Shown here one piece after another: positions 37,404-45,382 of a stretch of DNA of 64,000 nt. The position numbers were made by a program, and so were the translations under genes. The notes beneath the pieces were generated by a model, which was not told the DNA's origin, did no database searches, and saw nothing but the letters and a program-made list of their open reading frames with translations. This DNA comes from Haliscomenobacter sp. Its GTDB lineage: Bacteria > Bacteroidota > Bacteroidia > Chitinophagales > Saprospiraceae. The stretch spans positions 1 to 64,000 of the forward strand of contig JADJHZ010000007.1 of NCBI GenBank assembly GCA_016707205.1. Direction: 5' to 3'. The first letter of the stretch is position 1, and every line of letters starts with the position of its first letter.

Positions 37404-37936
37404 TAAAGTTTCAGGCTGATTCCGAGTTGGAGTACGGAGATGCCGTAGCCCAGTTCGCCGAAGAGGCGGAGGTTGTCGCTTACCTGATAGCGGGTTCCGA
37501 GGTGGCCTGACCAGCCGAATCCGCCGATGCTGGTTGAGGTCGGCACGGTGCCGTCGCCATCCCATTTGCTCGAGCCGATGGTGTAGCCCAAAAATGCGCC
37601 GGCATAGGGATCCCACGCATCGGGAAGGTCGAGCACATTACCCAGGTGGTAACTGGCGCGGGGACCGATAATAATGTAGGAGTACTTCCATTTGCCGTTG
37701 AAGAATTCGAAATCTTCTTTGTAGGTCGCGTAAGCGAGGTAACCGCCTACGCTGATGTCGTCGGTGATGCCGTATTCCCCACTGGCGCCAATGGGAGGCA
37801 ATACCGCGTTGCCGGTTCCAAATACGGGCAGCAGGCCAATCCCGATGTTGAGGTTAAAATCGCCTTTGGCATGCTGGGCAAAAGTGGCTTGACTGAACGT
37901 CAAGAGCAGTACGAACAGAAATAATAGCTTCTTCAT
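37403..37936 (-). CDS. Small outer-membrane beta-barrel protein
   Basis: A 177-residue protein with a classical signal peptide (MKKLLFLFVLLLTFSQATFAQ) and an eight-strand-type barrel pattern of alternating Gly/aromatic residues, ending in VLQLGISLKL. The OmpA/OmpW-sized outer-membrane family is broad and no specific role can be given. Its stop codon abuts the repeat array. Confidence 0.8.
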   Translation of the reverse strand: MKKLLFLFVLLLTFSQATFAQHAKGDFNLNIGIGLLPVFGTGNAVLPPIGASGEYGITDDISVGGYLAYATYKEDFEFFNGKWKYSYIIIGPRASYHLGNVLDLPDAWDPYAGAFLGYTIGSSKWDGDGTVPTSTSIGGFGWSGHLGTRYQVSDNLRLFGELGYGISVLQLGISLKL

Positions 37937-38243
37937 AATAGGTTCTTGGTTTTGCTGCTAAATTACAATACGTCCCCGAGATTGCGGCTAATCTTCGCGC
38001 ATTCGGTGTTATAAAATTCAACTATTAACGTTCGGATGACGAGGGGCAGGATTTGTTTTCTTCTTGCAATAAAAAGCAACTAGAAAGCCCTTGTTCATCA
38101 AAGCTTCGTCTGAATGGTTTGCCCCGGGCGGAAAGAAGCAAACCGGTGCACCCAATGCTGCACCGGTCTGCCGGTCAAAAGGGTCTTTCAAGAGCCCTTG
38201 AATATCGGGGAGTTATCCGGGTGATTTCGTCTCTTGTCAGGGA
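37937..38243. other. Gene-free interval with a 9-bp hairpin
   Basis: No supportable gene in 307 bases between two minus-strand genes. A perfect hairpin ACCGGTGCA-N8-TGCACCGGT at 38142-38167 lies about 77 bases after the stop of the polymer-forming protein gene; on the minus strand it is followed by a weak T-rich stretch and may end that transcript. The part nearer 37937 should hold the barrel gene promoter, but only a one-mismatch -7 box (TAATTTAG) is seen. Confidence 0.4.
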
Positions 38244-39488
38244 TTATACGAGGTCGGTATTAGGTTCTTCTTTTTGAGGGGTTACCGGCGCCGGATTAGC
38301 TTGTTTGTCGAAATGGCGGGCCACATGGCCAACGGCAATGGCAGCCAGAACAAAGTTGGCGAGCGGGCCGATGAATGGGATCATCCCCACGATCCGAAGC
38401 CCAATGAACAGTCCGCCTGCGAGCAGCGCAATTTGTCCGCTGCCGTTTTTCCAGTTTTTCGCGAAAGCCAGCTCATGGGCGGCAACAACGGCGGTAACGG
38501 CGTTGGCGGAAAGCGCAATCGCGGTGAACGCGCTAAACCCGATCAGGCCCACCGGGATGCCGATGACGGTAATGGTTGCGATAAAGGACAGGAACGGCAA
38601 GCCCAGGAACAACAGCAGTCCTCTCGTCATCGACCGGGAGGTAAACTGGCGGGCCAATCCGGCGCGTCCGGCAAAGAAGGTATTGAAGAAAGCAACCAGA
38701 AGCATGGTGAGCAGCAACCCGCTCGCTACGCGAAATGCGGCGAACGCGACCATTCCTTTTTTAGCAGATTGCTTCCAGTCTACTTTGTCATAACCCGGGC
38801 GAAGCGAGCTGTCGTAGTTCGCCTGGGCGCCGCCGGTCATAGCTTTAGAGAAGTCGGCGCCGCCTTTGTGTTTTGTCCAGTACTGTACGTTGCCTTCGAA
38901 CCGGGCGCCACTGCCCAGATCAATTTCCTGGGCGACAATTTTTGAGGTTCCTTTTACCGTTCCACTCAGGTTGAGATGCCCGGTTTGGGTATAGAGATTT
39001 CCCATAACCGTTCCGCTGAGGAATACCTCGCCTCCGGCAATGCGCAGATTGCCTGCGATATCGCCCTCAATCCAAACGTTCCCGCCTGCGATGTAGACAT
39101 CGCCTCCGATCTTGACGTCTTTGGGAATGCGGATTTCGCCGCCGGTAATCGTGAGGTCTCCGGCTACCAGCTTATTGATCCGGATGTTTCCGCCCATAAG
39201 GCGCAAATCCCCACCGGTTTCGCCGTCGATGGACAATTCGCCGCCAGCCAGCAAAATATCGTTCTGGATTTTTTGGGTGATGCGGATACTGCCTCCCGCG
39301 CCGATCAAGTCGCCGGTAATCTCTGCGTCAATAGCGATATCGCCCCCGGCGACGTAGGTGTTCCCGTCGGCTTTTTCCGTGATCCGGACGTGGTCGCCGG
39401 TGCGAACCTGGGATTTCTGTGCGGTTGCGCTTAAGCTCCAAAGGATAAGCAAGCCAAGGAGGCTGAGGCGGAACATGTACTTTTTCAT
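38244..39488 (-). CDS. Polymer-forming/bactofilin-like repeat membrane protein
   Basis: About 414 residues. After a signal (..LSATAQ) residues ~25-190 are short hydrophobic-Gly repeats of the type GDLxIxGGxIxI, predicted to form a right-handed beta-helix as in polymer-forming (DUF583/bactofilin-like) domains. The C-terminal half holds about four or five transmembrane helices. The same architecture is annotated in many Bacteroidota as a polymer-forming cytoskeletal protein; its role is unknown. The ATG at 39488 gives a proper signal peptide, so the 14 codons before it are left out. Confidence 0.72.
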   Translation of the reverse strand: MKKYMFRLSLLGLLILWSLSATAQKSQVRTGDHVRITEKADGNTYVAGGDIAIDAEITGDLIGAGGSIRITQKIQNDILLAGGELSIDGETGGDLRLMGGNIRINKLVAGDLTITGGEIRIPKDVKIGGDVYIAGGNVWIEGDIAGNLRIAGGEVFLSGTVMGNLYTQTGHLNLSGTVKGTSKIVAQEIDLGSGARFEGNVQYWTKHKGGADFSKAMTGGAQANYDSSLRPGYDKVDWKQSAKKGMVAFAAFRVASGLLLTMLLVAFFNTFFAGRAGLARQFTSRSMTRGLLLFLGLPFLSFIATITVIGIPVGLIGFSAFTAIALSANAVTAVVAAHELAFAKNWKNGSGQIALLAGGLFIGLRIVGMIPFIGPLANFVLAAIAVGHVARHFDKQANPAPVTPQKEEPNTDLV

Positions 39489-39622
39489 GCGTTGTGTTTT
39501 AAAACAGGTTTTGCGAGTGATTTTTTCCATGGTTCAAAAATGGCCTTGTCGATCGGGAATTGCTATTTTTTTACACAGGAAGGGGGAAAAACTCTGCAAA
39601 CGGATATTTTCTGGCTATGAAA

Positions 39623-40650
39623 CTAGGAAGACTCCCTTGCTTTTAATTCCAGGAAATACCGATAAAACTGATCCAGGTATTCCCTGACCGCCTGAAGCCA
39701 ATGCTGGAACAGGGTTGTTTCTTTCGCTTGCAAAGCTCTCAAGGCGTTGACTTTCAGGCGAACGTTGCACCGGTACCATTTAAAAAACATAAAAACCAAC
39801 GTGTCTTCGTCTGTGGGCATACAAGGCATTTGCCGAAGGTAAACATCCAAAAACAGGCCGCCAGGTCGGGCTTGCCGTAATGTTCCAGATCCATACATAA
39901 AAAGGCAATTTCGTCCAACAGATCAATCTGGCGGAAGGAATCATTGAATTCAATACAGTCGAAAATAACGGGTTCTTTCAGTAGAAAAATATTTTTGGAG
40001 TGCAGGTCCCCATGCCCGTCGATCCGGAAGCCCAGTTGGATACGCTCCTTTATGCGGGGAAATACCCGCTGAAGCATAGACGGAGCGGACGTCAATGCTT
40101 CCTCTACCTTTTCCCTGGCCGTTTTTCCCAGATGCAGTTCCAAAAAACCGGCGACGCTGCGCAGATCGTCGAACAACCGGATCTTTTCTTCCAGATCAAA
40201 CGGCAGTTCTACCCGCTGGGCTTTCTGGTGAAACGCGGCCAGGATGCCAGCCAGTTGGGCCATGTGGGCAGGGGTGACTTCGTTTTTTTCTAAAAGGAGG
40301 TTCATTTGCCGGGCGCTATCCAGCCGCACCATGCAAACGGCGTAATCTATTATTTCGCCGTTCCCTTTTCCTATGGAGAACCGGTTTCCGGTCCGTAGAA
40401 CCGGAAGAACGCTGAGGTACATGTCTTGGGTCAGCCGCCGGTTCAGCATCAATTCGCGGTCGCAGAAAAAATGGCGTTGCGCAAGAGCAGAAAAATCGGC
40501 AAACGAGAACCGCACCGGTTTTTTGATCTTGTATGCTCTGGTATCGGTAAGTACAACCCAGGAAATATGCGTTTCTTCCAGAGCTACTTCCCGGGTAGGT
40601 TCCTGGAAGTCTGGATCAGTGAGCCATCGTTGAACCTCTTCCCTGGTCAT
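39623..40650 (-). CDS. APH-fold kinase (COG2187-like), frameshifted
   Basis: The N-terminal frame (from 40650) is an aminoglycoside-phosphotransferase-like kinase: catalytic loop IDGHGDLHSKNIFLL and the metal-binding EPVIFDCIEFND. Near 39849-39853 a run of five A on the plus strand interrupts the frame; one more base lets it continue as CFLDVYLRQMPCMPTDEDT to 39623, giving 342 residues. In other bacteria this kinase is often fused to the P-loop kinase that is encoded just upstream here, supporting a joint function. Substrate unknown; antibiotic resistance should not be assumed. Confidence 0.75.
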
Positions 40651-40677
40651 GGCAGATTCGATTTGTTTTCGTCAACG

Positions 40678-41217
40678 CTAATTTGCCGGGGAGGGGATGA
40701 TAAATTGCTTCGCTTCGGCGACCATTTCTTCGAGGGTGAGGATATCAGACCAAAGCGCCAGACAGGGTTCATCTTCTAAGGGCTCGAAATGGTTGCGGAT
40801 CATTTCGTATACGGGAAAATTGGCTTCGCTGAAAGGCCTGGGTTGATTAACCCGGTATTCGATCGTTTGGGCGTTTGCCCGAATCTCTATCCAATAAAGA
40901 GGGCATCCCGTTTCCACGGCAAGGGCTTTGAACTTGTTGCGCAGCAACTTTTTGTAAAACGTGCCGTCCACGATTACGCCGCTGCCTTGTTCCAGAAGGC
41001 GGCGCGCAGAAGCATACACTTCGCCATACACTTTTTCTTTGCTTTCCTTATCGTACCTACCCGACAAACCCAATTGGAAGCGGATTTGGTCGGTATTGAG
41101 GTGTGTAATGTCTAACTGCGCTGCCAAAGCCTGAGCAAACGTACTTTTTCCGGCACCTGGCAATCCAAAGACAATGACTAATAGCGCGTTCACATTTGTT
41201 GGGCTCATACGGGTCAT
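40678..41217 (-). CDS. P-loop kinase, AAA_33 / COG0645 type
   Basis: A 179-residue ATP-binding protein with Walker A FGLPGAGKST near residue 17-26 and an AVIVDGTF-like Walker B region (GVIVDGTFYKK). It resembles small zeta-toxin/gluconate-kinase-like phosphotransferases. Its ATG overlaps the TGA of the CHAD gene (ATGA), showing translational coupling; a second ATG at 41208 is possible. It is followed by the APH-like kinase after 27 bases. Confidence 0.85.
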   Translation of the reverse strand: MTRMSPTNVNALLVIVFGLPGAGKSTFAQALAAQLDITHLNTDQIRFQLGLSGRYDKESKEKVYGEVYASARRLLEQGSGVIVDGTFYKKLLRNKFKALAVETGCPLYWIEIRANAQTIEYRVNQPRPFSEANFPVYEMIRNHFEPLEDEPCLALWSDILTLEEMVAEAKQFIIPSPAN

Positions 41218-42125
41218 TTTATTCCTTCTTCCATGTTCTTTTGATGGAAGGAATTATTTATTGCCGGGCGTTGTTCGCCTCCTTCGATTAGGTGCGCAAG
41301 CCTAGCGGCATGCAAGGCATCCTCAAGCACTTGCTCCAGTTCATCCAGAATCGCTCCCAATCCGCCCAGCTCGGATACCGTCTTTTCGGTAGCTTTCGCA
41401 TGTTCTTTGTCCACCTTATGCCGTATTTTGGAAGAGCAGGCGTGGGGTTCTTCACGCAGCAATTCCCGTATAAAGTCCAGATCGTGCCAGTTGCCAAGAA
41501 GGGTTTGGAATTTGTCGAGCGCCTTGATGTTTTTTTTGGGAAGGCTGGTTTCGGGGATTAGCAGTTCGAGCATATGGAGGTTAAAATACAGATCTTTAAT
41601 GCGTTTGCGCAAATAGTGCAGGCGCTCAACCGCCCCGGTCCCTTTCAGGGTTTCCCGGATTTTCTCAAGGAGGGTTTTCAGGAAACGTTCGAAGCAGTCG
41701 AGTGCGATCCCCGGATGTATGGCCTGTATGGCGGATTCTACCGTGCGCTCAAGGCGCCTTACCGGCGCCAGCGTCAGCTCCTTTTCGTACTCCTGCAGCA
41801 ACGTTTTATACGCAGCTTCCCGTTGCTTCAGCCAGGAGGCGAACAGGGAGTCCAGGCGCACCGTTTTTCGAAGCAAACTGCGCTCTACCTGCAAGTCGCG
41901 CACCTTTCCGGCAAGGTCGTACAGTTCCCCAAACGAGGCTTTGGCTTCTTTGGCAGAAAACGGCGGTTCGACCGCCTCCAGGAAACGATAAAAAGCCATT
42001 TGCTTTTTTAAATTGACCCGGAGGTCGTGTACCGTATCTCTCCCGTATGCCTGGTTCACTTCGAGAAAAAGGCGGTGAAAATCCTTGCACAAACCACGGT
42101 AATATTCTAAAAGCTGGCGTTGCAT
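41214..42125 (-). CDS. CHAD domain protein
   Basis: A 303-residue all-helical protein covering one CHAD domain with conserved VHDLRVNLKK near the N terminus and RLHYLRKRIKDLYFNLHML in the second half. CHAD domains bind inorganic polyphosphate through such His/Arg/Lys faces. No CYTH triphosphatase partner is attached or adjacent. Within the operon it lies between a universal stress protein and two kinases, consistent with a phosphate- or energy-stress role (inference). Confidence 0.88.
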   Translation of the reverse strand: MQRQLLEYYRGLCKDFHRLFLEVNQAYGRDTVHDLRVNLKKQMAFYRFLEAVEPPFSAKEAKASFGELYDLAGKVRDLQVERSLLRKTVRLDSLFASWLKQREAAYKTLLQEYEKELTLAPVRRLERTVESAIQAIHPGIALDCFERFLKTLLEKIRETLKGTGAVERLHYLRKRIKDLYFNLHMLELLIPETSLPKKNIKALDKFQTLLGNWHDLDFIRELLREEPHACSSKIRHKVDKEHAKATEKTVSELGGLGAILDELEQVLEDALHAARLAHLIEGGEQRPAINNSFHQKNMEEGIK

Positions 42126-42138
42126 AAAACAAGGCTAT

Positions 42139-43029
42139 TCAACGAATAATCAGTACGGCGCAATCCGTGGCCTCGTCGACCAATTTCTCGGTAACGCTTC
42201 CGAAAATGAAATTTTCAATCGGCGAGTGCCCCTGGGCGCCCAACACAATCATTTCCGCCCCTTCCCTTTGGGCATATTCGTGAATATATGCGGCGGTATT
42301 CGAAAGGGTATTATCGGCAAGCACTTTTTTGACCTCGTTTTCCGAAAAGCCGTGATCGCCGAGGAAACTCTGGAAAGCGGTTTGGGCAGCTTCCCTCAGC
42401 GCTTCCCGAAAACCTTCGGTTTCAAACGGCCTCATATAATAATCCGAAGGAGGAAGGTCCATCACATATAATGCGTGGACCTTTGCTTTCGGTTGCCGCC
42501 GGGCCAGTTCGAGGGCAGCCTCCAGCGATTTGGCCGAGGGCTCCGAAAAATCGACGGGTGCAAGGATAGTTTGCAACCCGGGCGCTTTACGGTCGGGGAC
42601 CATCAATACATGGCACTTGCTGTGGCGCGCTAACCGGCGGGCCGTGATGCCACTGCCCTCGCTCACTTGTTTATTTCCAACGATCAGCAGATCGATATTT
42701 TTGACTTCGGCCCAGTGCAGTAGTTTTTGGAACGGCTTTCCTTCGATGACTTCCACCTGAAGGTCAGTGCCTGGCCGCTCTCCCCAAACCTGCTGGACTT
42801 TGGCGGCCAGATCGTCCCGGACTTTTTCATCGACAGGATACCCCGAGGAAAACAATTTGTGGAATTCCAGGGCAACAGGGTGGGGTACCTTGAAATCGGG
42901 CATAACGTGCAGGAAATAGATTTTTTTCATCCCAAGATAAGGCCCCAAAGCGGCAGCCATCTCCAGGATTCGGTCATCGGTATCGGTAAGGTCCAACGCA
43001 GCCAGCACGCGTTCAAATGTAGGTTTCAT
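42139..43029 (-). CDS. Universal stress protein, tandem UspA domains
   Basis: A 296-residue protein of two Usp domains (residues ~5-145 and ~152-296). The second domain retains the ATP-binding signature GAQGHSPIENFIFGSVTEKLV; the first has a degenerate version (VGNKQVSEGSGITARRLA), suggesting only one site binds nucleotide. It is 53 bases after hsp20 and 13 bases before the CHAD gene on the same strand. Confidence 0.92.
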   Translation of the reverse strand: MKPTFERVLAALDLTDTDDRILEMAAALGPYLGMKKIYFLHVMPDFKVPHPVALEFHKLFSSGYPVDEKVRDDLAAKVQQVWGERPGTDLQVEVIEGKPFQKLLHWAEVKNIDLLIVGNKQVSEGSGITARRLARHSKCHVLMVPDRKAPGLQTILAPVDFSEPSAKSLEAALELARRQPKAKVHALYVMDLPPSDYYMRPFETEGFREALREAAQTAFQSFLGDHGFSENEVKKVLADNTLSNTAAYIHEYAQREGAEMIVLGAQGHSPIENFIFGSVTEKLVDEATDCAVLIIR

Positions 43030-43082
43030 TGGAATAATTTTTGATCAGGAAACACTTCGAAAGCGGCGCAGGCAGGAGTGCA

Positions 43083-43532
43083 TTACGCCACCTGAATTTT
43101 GGTATGCGTTTTCTTTATTTCAACCGGCGCATCCCGGAAGACAAGGGTCAATATCCCGTTCTCATACCTGGCTTCCATTTTCTCATGCGCTATTTTTGGA
43201 GAAAGTTTGAAACAGTGTTCAAAGGAATAAAAGTCGAATGCTTCGAGGATATATGCTTCGTCAGGGTTAGCTCCTGCCTCGTTTTTTTCGCCGCGCACTT
43301 TGAGAACGTCTCCTTCGACAATTACTTCGATCTCCTCTCTGGCATATCCCGGCGTGGCGATCCGGAGTTCGAACAGGCCATCTTTCCGGACTACATTGGC
43401 TGGGTGCTGGAAGGAATCGGTAGAAGGAACATCGAATGCGGAATGACTCAGGAAGTGGTCGCGATCGATGAGCCGGGCAAAATATTCGCCCATCCGATCA
43501 AAGGCGTGGTTGTGAATTTTAGCTCTCCACAT
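43083..43532 (-). CDS. Small heat-shock protein, Hsp20/alpha-crystallin
   Basis: A 149-residue alpha-crystallin-domain chaperone: VVRKDGLFELRIATPGYAREEIEVIVEGDVLKVRGE in the centre and ARYENGILTLVF near the end, followed by a C-terminal IQVA that may act as the IxI/V-type anchor. It prevents aggregation of unfolding proteins. It is the first gene of the presumed stress operon (hsp20-usp-CHAD-kinase-kinase). Confidence 0.9.
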   Translation of the reverse strand: MWRAKIHNHAFDRMGEYFARLIDRDHFLSHSAFDVPSTDSFQHPANVVRKDGLFELRIATPGYAREEIEVIVEGDVLKVRGEKNEAGANPDEAYILEAFDFYSFEHCFKLSPKIAHEKMEARYENGILTLVFRDAPVEIKKTHTKIQVA

Positions 43533-43624
43533 AACAGTTCCTTTTGGTAATACGTCAATATACCTTTTTCCTGCTTTTGGTGCTATAACTTTAAATCATT
43601 CGTTTTCGCTGATTTATATCAGTC

Positions 43625-44010
43625 TCAGACATTTTGGCTGAAGAAGGCGCCGCTGGGTTGTTTTTGCCAATAGCGGGCATCCAAAGCCATGCAGAGAACG
43701 AACAGAAACGGCCTCCCTTTTTTCGTAACGCGCAACCTGCAGGGGTAAAGTTCGGCGAGGCCGTCGGCGATCAGAGGCGCCATCCGCTTCAATCCTTCTT
43801 TTAATGCCGCGCACTGGCAGTCGGGAATTTCCCAACTGGTTTCAAACCGGCACATGAGGATACAGGGACAAGCTGATTTCCATATCGTGCGCGAATGCGT
43901 GCCAAACCTTGTCCAGCCAGGTGTTTTCTTCCGGAATTTCTTCCTGCCAATAGGGAACGGTGGGGTAACTGGTATAACGAGGCGCAGGAATATTGTATTT
44001 TTGCAACAAT
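43625..44010 (-). pseudogene. hemN: hemN remnant: N and C ends joined by a large internal deletion
   Basis: Both ends of oxygen-independent coproporphyrinogen III oxidase are present and the middle is gone. From about 44010 the minus strand reads QKYNIPAPRYTSYPTVPYW.. up to ..MEISLSLY; after 43861 it switches to the C-terminal part ILMCRFETSW.., ..LRVTKKGRPF and ..MALDARYWQKQPSGAFFSQNV. About 300 codons, including the CX3CX2C radical SAM cluster, are missing and the two parts are in different frames. The organism then depends on another copy or the oxygen-dependent route for this haem step. Confidence 0.82.
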
Positions 44011-44074
44011 ACGGGATCGGTTCGGTAGCCGTTGAGGAAGAAATTTATCGAATGCGCTTATAATTGAACGCTTT

Positions 44075-44590
44075 ATGGCATTGATCTTACCTGTTCACGG
44101 GATCTTACCCACGTTTGGAAAAAACTGCTATCTGGCCGATAATGCCACCGTCGTGGGCGATGTGGTCATGGGCGATGATTGCAGCGTGTGGTTTCAGGCG
44201 GTGGTTCGTGGCGATGTCCATTTCATCCGCATGGGGAACAAAGTCAACATTCAGGACGGCGCCATCATCCATTGCACGTATAAAAAAGCGCCCACGGCGA
44301 TCGGCAATAATGTTTCCGTCGGCCACCGGGCTATTGTACATGGCTGTACGCTCCACGACAACGTACTGGTGGGCATGGGCGCTATCGTCATGGACCACGC
44401 CGTGGTGGAAGAAAATGTGTTGATTGCCGCAGGGGCAGTGGTGCTGGAAAACAGCATCCTGGAAAGCGGACATATCTATGCCGGCGTTCCGGCCAGAAAA
44501 GTGAAAGCCATCAGCCCCGAAACCTTTAAAGACACCATCGAGCGCATCGCCAATAACTACGTGATGTATGCGGATTGGTTCCGGGAGTAA
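44075..44590 (+). CDS. Gamma-carbonic anhydrase family hexapeptide protein (YrdA-like)
   Basis: A 171-residue left-handed beta-helix protein. Metal ligands of the gamma-CA family are in place: His in GAIIHCTYKK region, His in VSVGHRAIVHGC (two His), with RGDVHFIRMG and the Gln/Asn of NIQDG. Enzyme activity in this branch is variable. It is divergent from the hemN remnant; a TAnnTTTG match at 43997-44004 may be its promoter, lying inside that remnant. Confidence 0.9.
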   Translation: MALILPVHGILPTFGKNCYLADNATVVGDVVMGDDCSVWFQAVVRGDVHFIRMGNKVNIQDGAIIHCTYKKAPTAIGNNVSVGHRAIVHGCTLHDNVLVGMGAIVMDHAVVEENVLIAAGAVVLENSILESGHIYAGVPARKVKAISPETFKDTIERIANNYVMYADWFRE

Positions 44591-44598
44591 AAGCGCCC

Positions 44599-45144
44599 TT
44601 AGCGTTTCATGAGGGCGAGTACTTCCCGGGCCTGCTCCAGGTGCCGTATTTCGTGCAGCGTGATGATGTCAAAGGCTTTGTCCAGCTTGTAAACGATCGA
44701 TTTATTTGCCGGGGAGGAAATGACGGCCCCCTGGTCCAGTAACCCCGATGCGTGCCGAATCGCTTCCTTTAACCGCTCCTGATGTTGTTCAAACTGCTGC
44801 AGGATACCGCCAGGCAATGTACTGACCGAAGGCTCCCAGATGGGAAACGTTTTCATCTTCCGCTTCCGGTCAGGCAACACGGACTGAAGGATGAAGTTAC
44901 CAAAAAAACGGACCAGAAACCCCAGCCGGCCTGTAACAGGAACGCGGTAGGTCCCCGTTTGCAGGGCTTCCAAGACCGGAAAGTAGGTGGAATTGATGGT
45001 AATCAGGTGGTCGATATTCTGGGCAATGCTCCAGGTTTGCGGGTTAGGCTTCCAGTTGAGCTGTTCGGCGTTCAATCCTCCAAAAGCTTTCCGGAATCCG
45101 GTGGTGTTGGCATCGATCCGGATCGTCCATTTGCTGGTGTCCAT
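44599..45144 (-). CDS. DinB family protein
   Basis: A 181-residue four-helix bundle of the DinB/YfiT superfamily: LNWKPNPQTWSIAQNIDHLITINSTYF contains the first metal-type His and HEIRHLEQARE near the C terminus the other His residues. Members are metal-dependent thiol transferases or of unknown function. The coding start lies seven bases from a GGGAGCA heptamer array, so the array would be in or upstream of its leader. Convergent with the carbonic anhydrase gene. Confidence 0.82.
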   Translation of the reverse strand: MDTSKWTIRIDANTTGFRKAFGGLNAEQLNWKPNPQTWSIAQNIDHLITINSTYFPVLEALQTGTYRVPVTGRLGFLVRFFGNFILQSVLPDRKRKMKTFPIWEPSVSTLPGGILQQFEQHQERLKEAIRHASGLLDQGAVISSPANKSIVYKLDKAFDIITLHEIRHLEQAREVLALMKR

Positions 45145-45150
45145 GATAAT

Positions 45151-45203
45151 TAGGGATTAGGGATTAGGGAGCAGGGAGCAGGGAGCAGGGAGCAGGGAGC
45201 AGG
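45151..45203. repeat. Heptamer array (TAGGGAT)2-(GGGAGCA)5, G-quadruplex prone
   Basis: Period-7 tandem array on the plus strand: two TAGGGAT units followed by five GGGAGCA units. Every unit holds GGG with 4-base gaps, which meets the G-quadruplex pattern. It lies just upstream of the DinB-family gene. Related arrays flank the interval 60250-60602. Confidence 0.75.
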
Positions 45204-45310
45204 TTCCACTCCGTTACCCCGCTACCCGCACAAAATTACGTTATGCGGAGCATTTTTCGCACTATTTCTATTTTGCGCAAATCCCCCCTCCAACCACTAC
45301 TCACCAACCA

Positions 45311-45342
45311 CTAACATCTAATGGCTAGCGTCTAACGTCTAA
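45311..45342. repeat. Short TTAGACGT-family copy
   Basis: Contains CTAACATCTAA, GCGTCTAACGTCTAA, the same octamer family as the arrays at 14773 and 37321, here in one orientation only and just upstream of the GH13 promoter region. Confidence 0.5.
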
Positions 45343-45348
45343 ATACCG

Positions 45349-45356
45349 TATCTTCG
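45349..45356 (+). promoter_or_regulatory. Possible -7 box for the GH13 gene
   Basis: TATCTTCG matches TAnnTTTG with one difference and lies 26 bases ahead of the ATG at 45383. The -33 region would fall in the TTAGACGT-family repeat. Confidence 0.3.
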
Positions 45357-45382
45357 CTTTTGTACCAAATAATCCGTTTCAG

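Noticed and set aside
39623..40650. Aminoglycoside resistance gene
   Set aside because: The fold is shared, but the sequence resembles the COG2187 kinase family with a P-loop partner, not known resistance enzymes.
45151..45203. Possible CRISPR or minisatellite inside a gene
   Set aside because: A 7-base period with no spacers; it is outside any coding frame.
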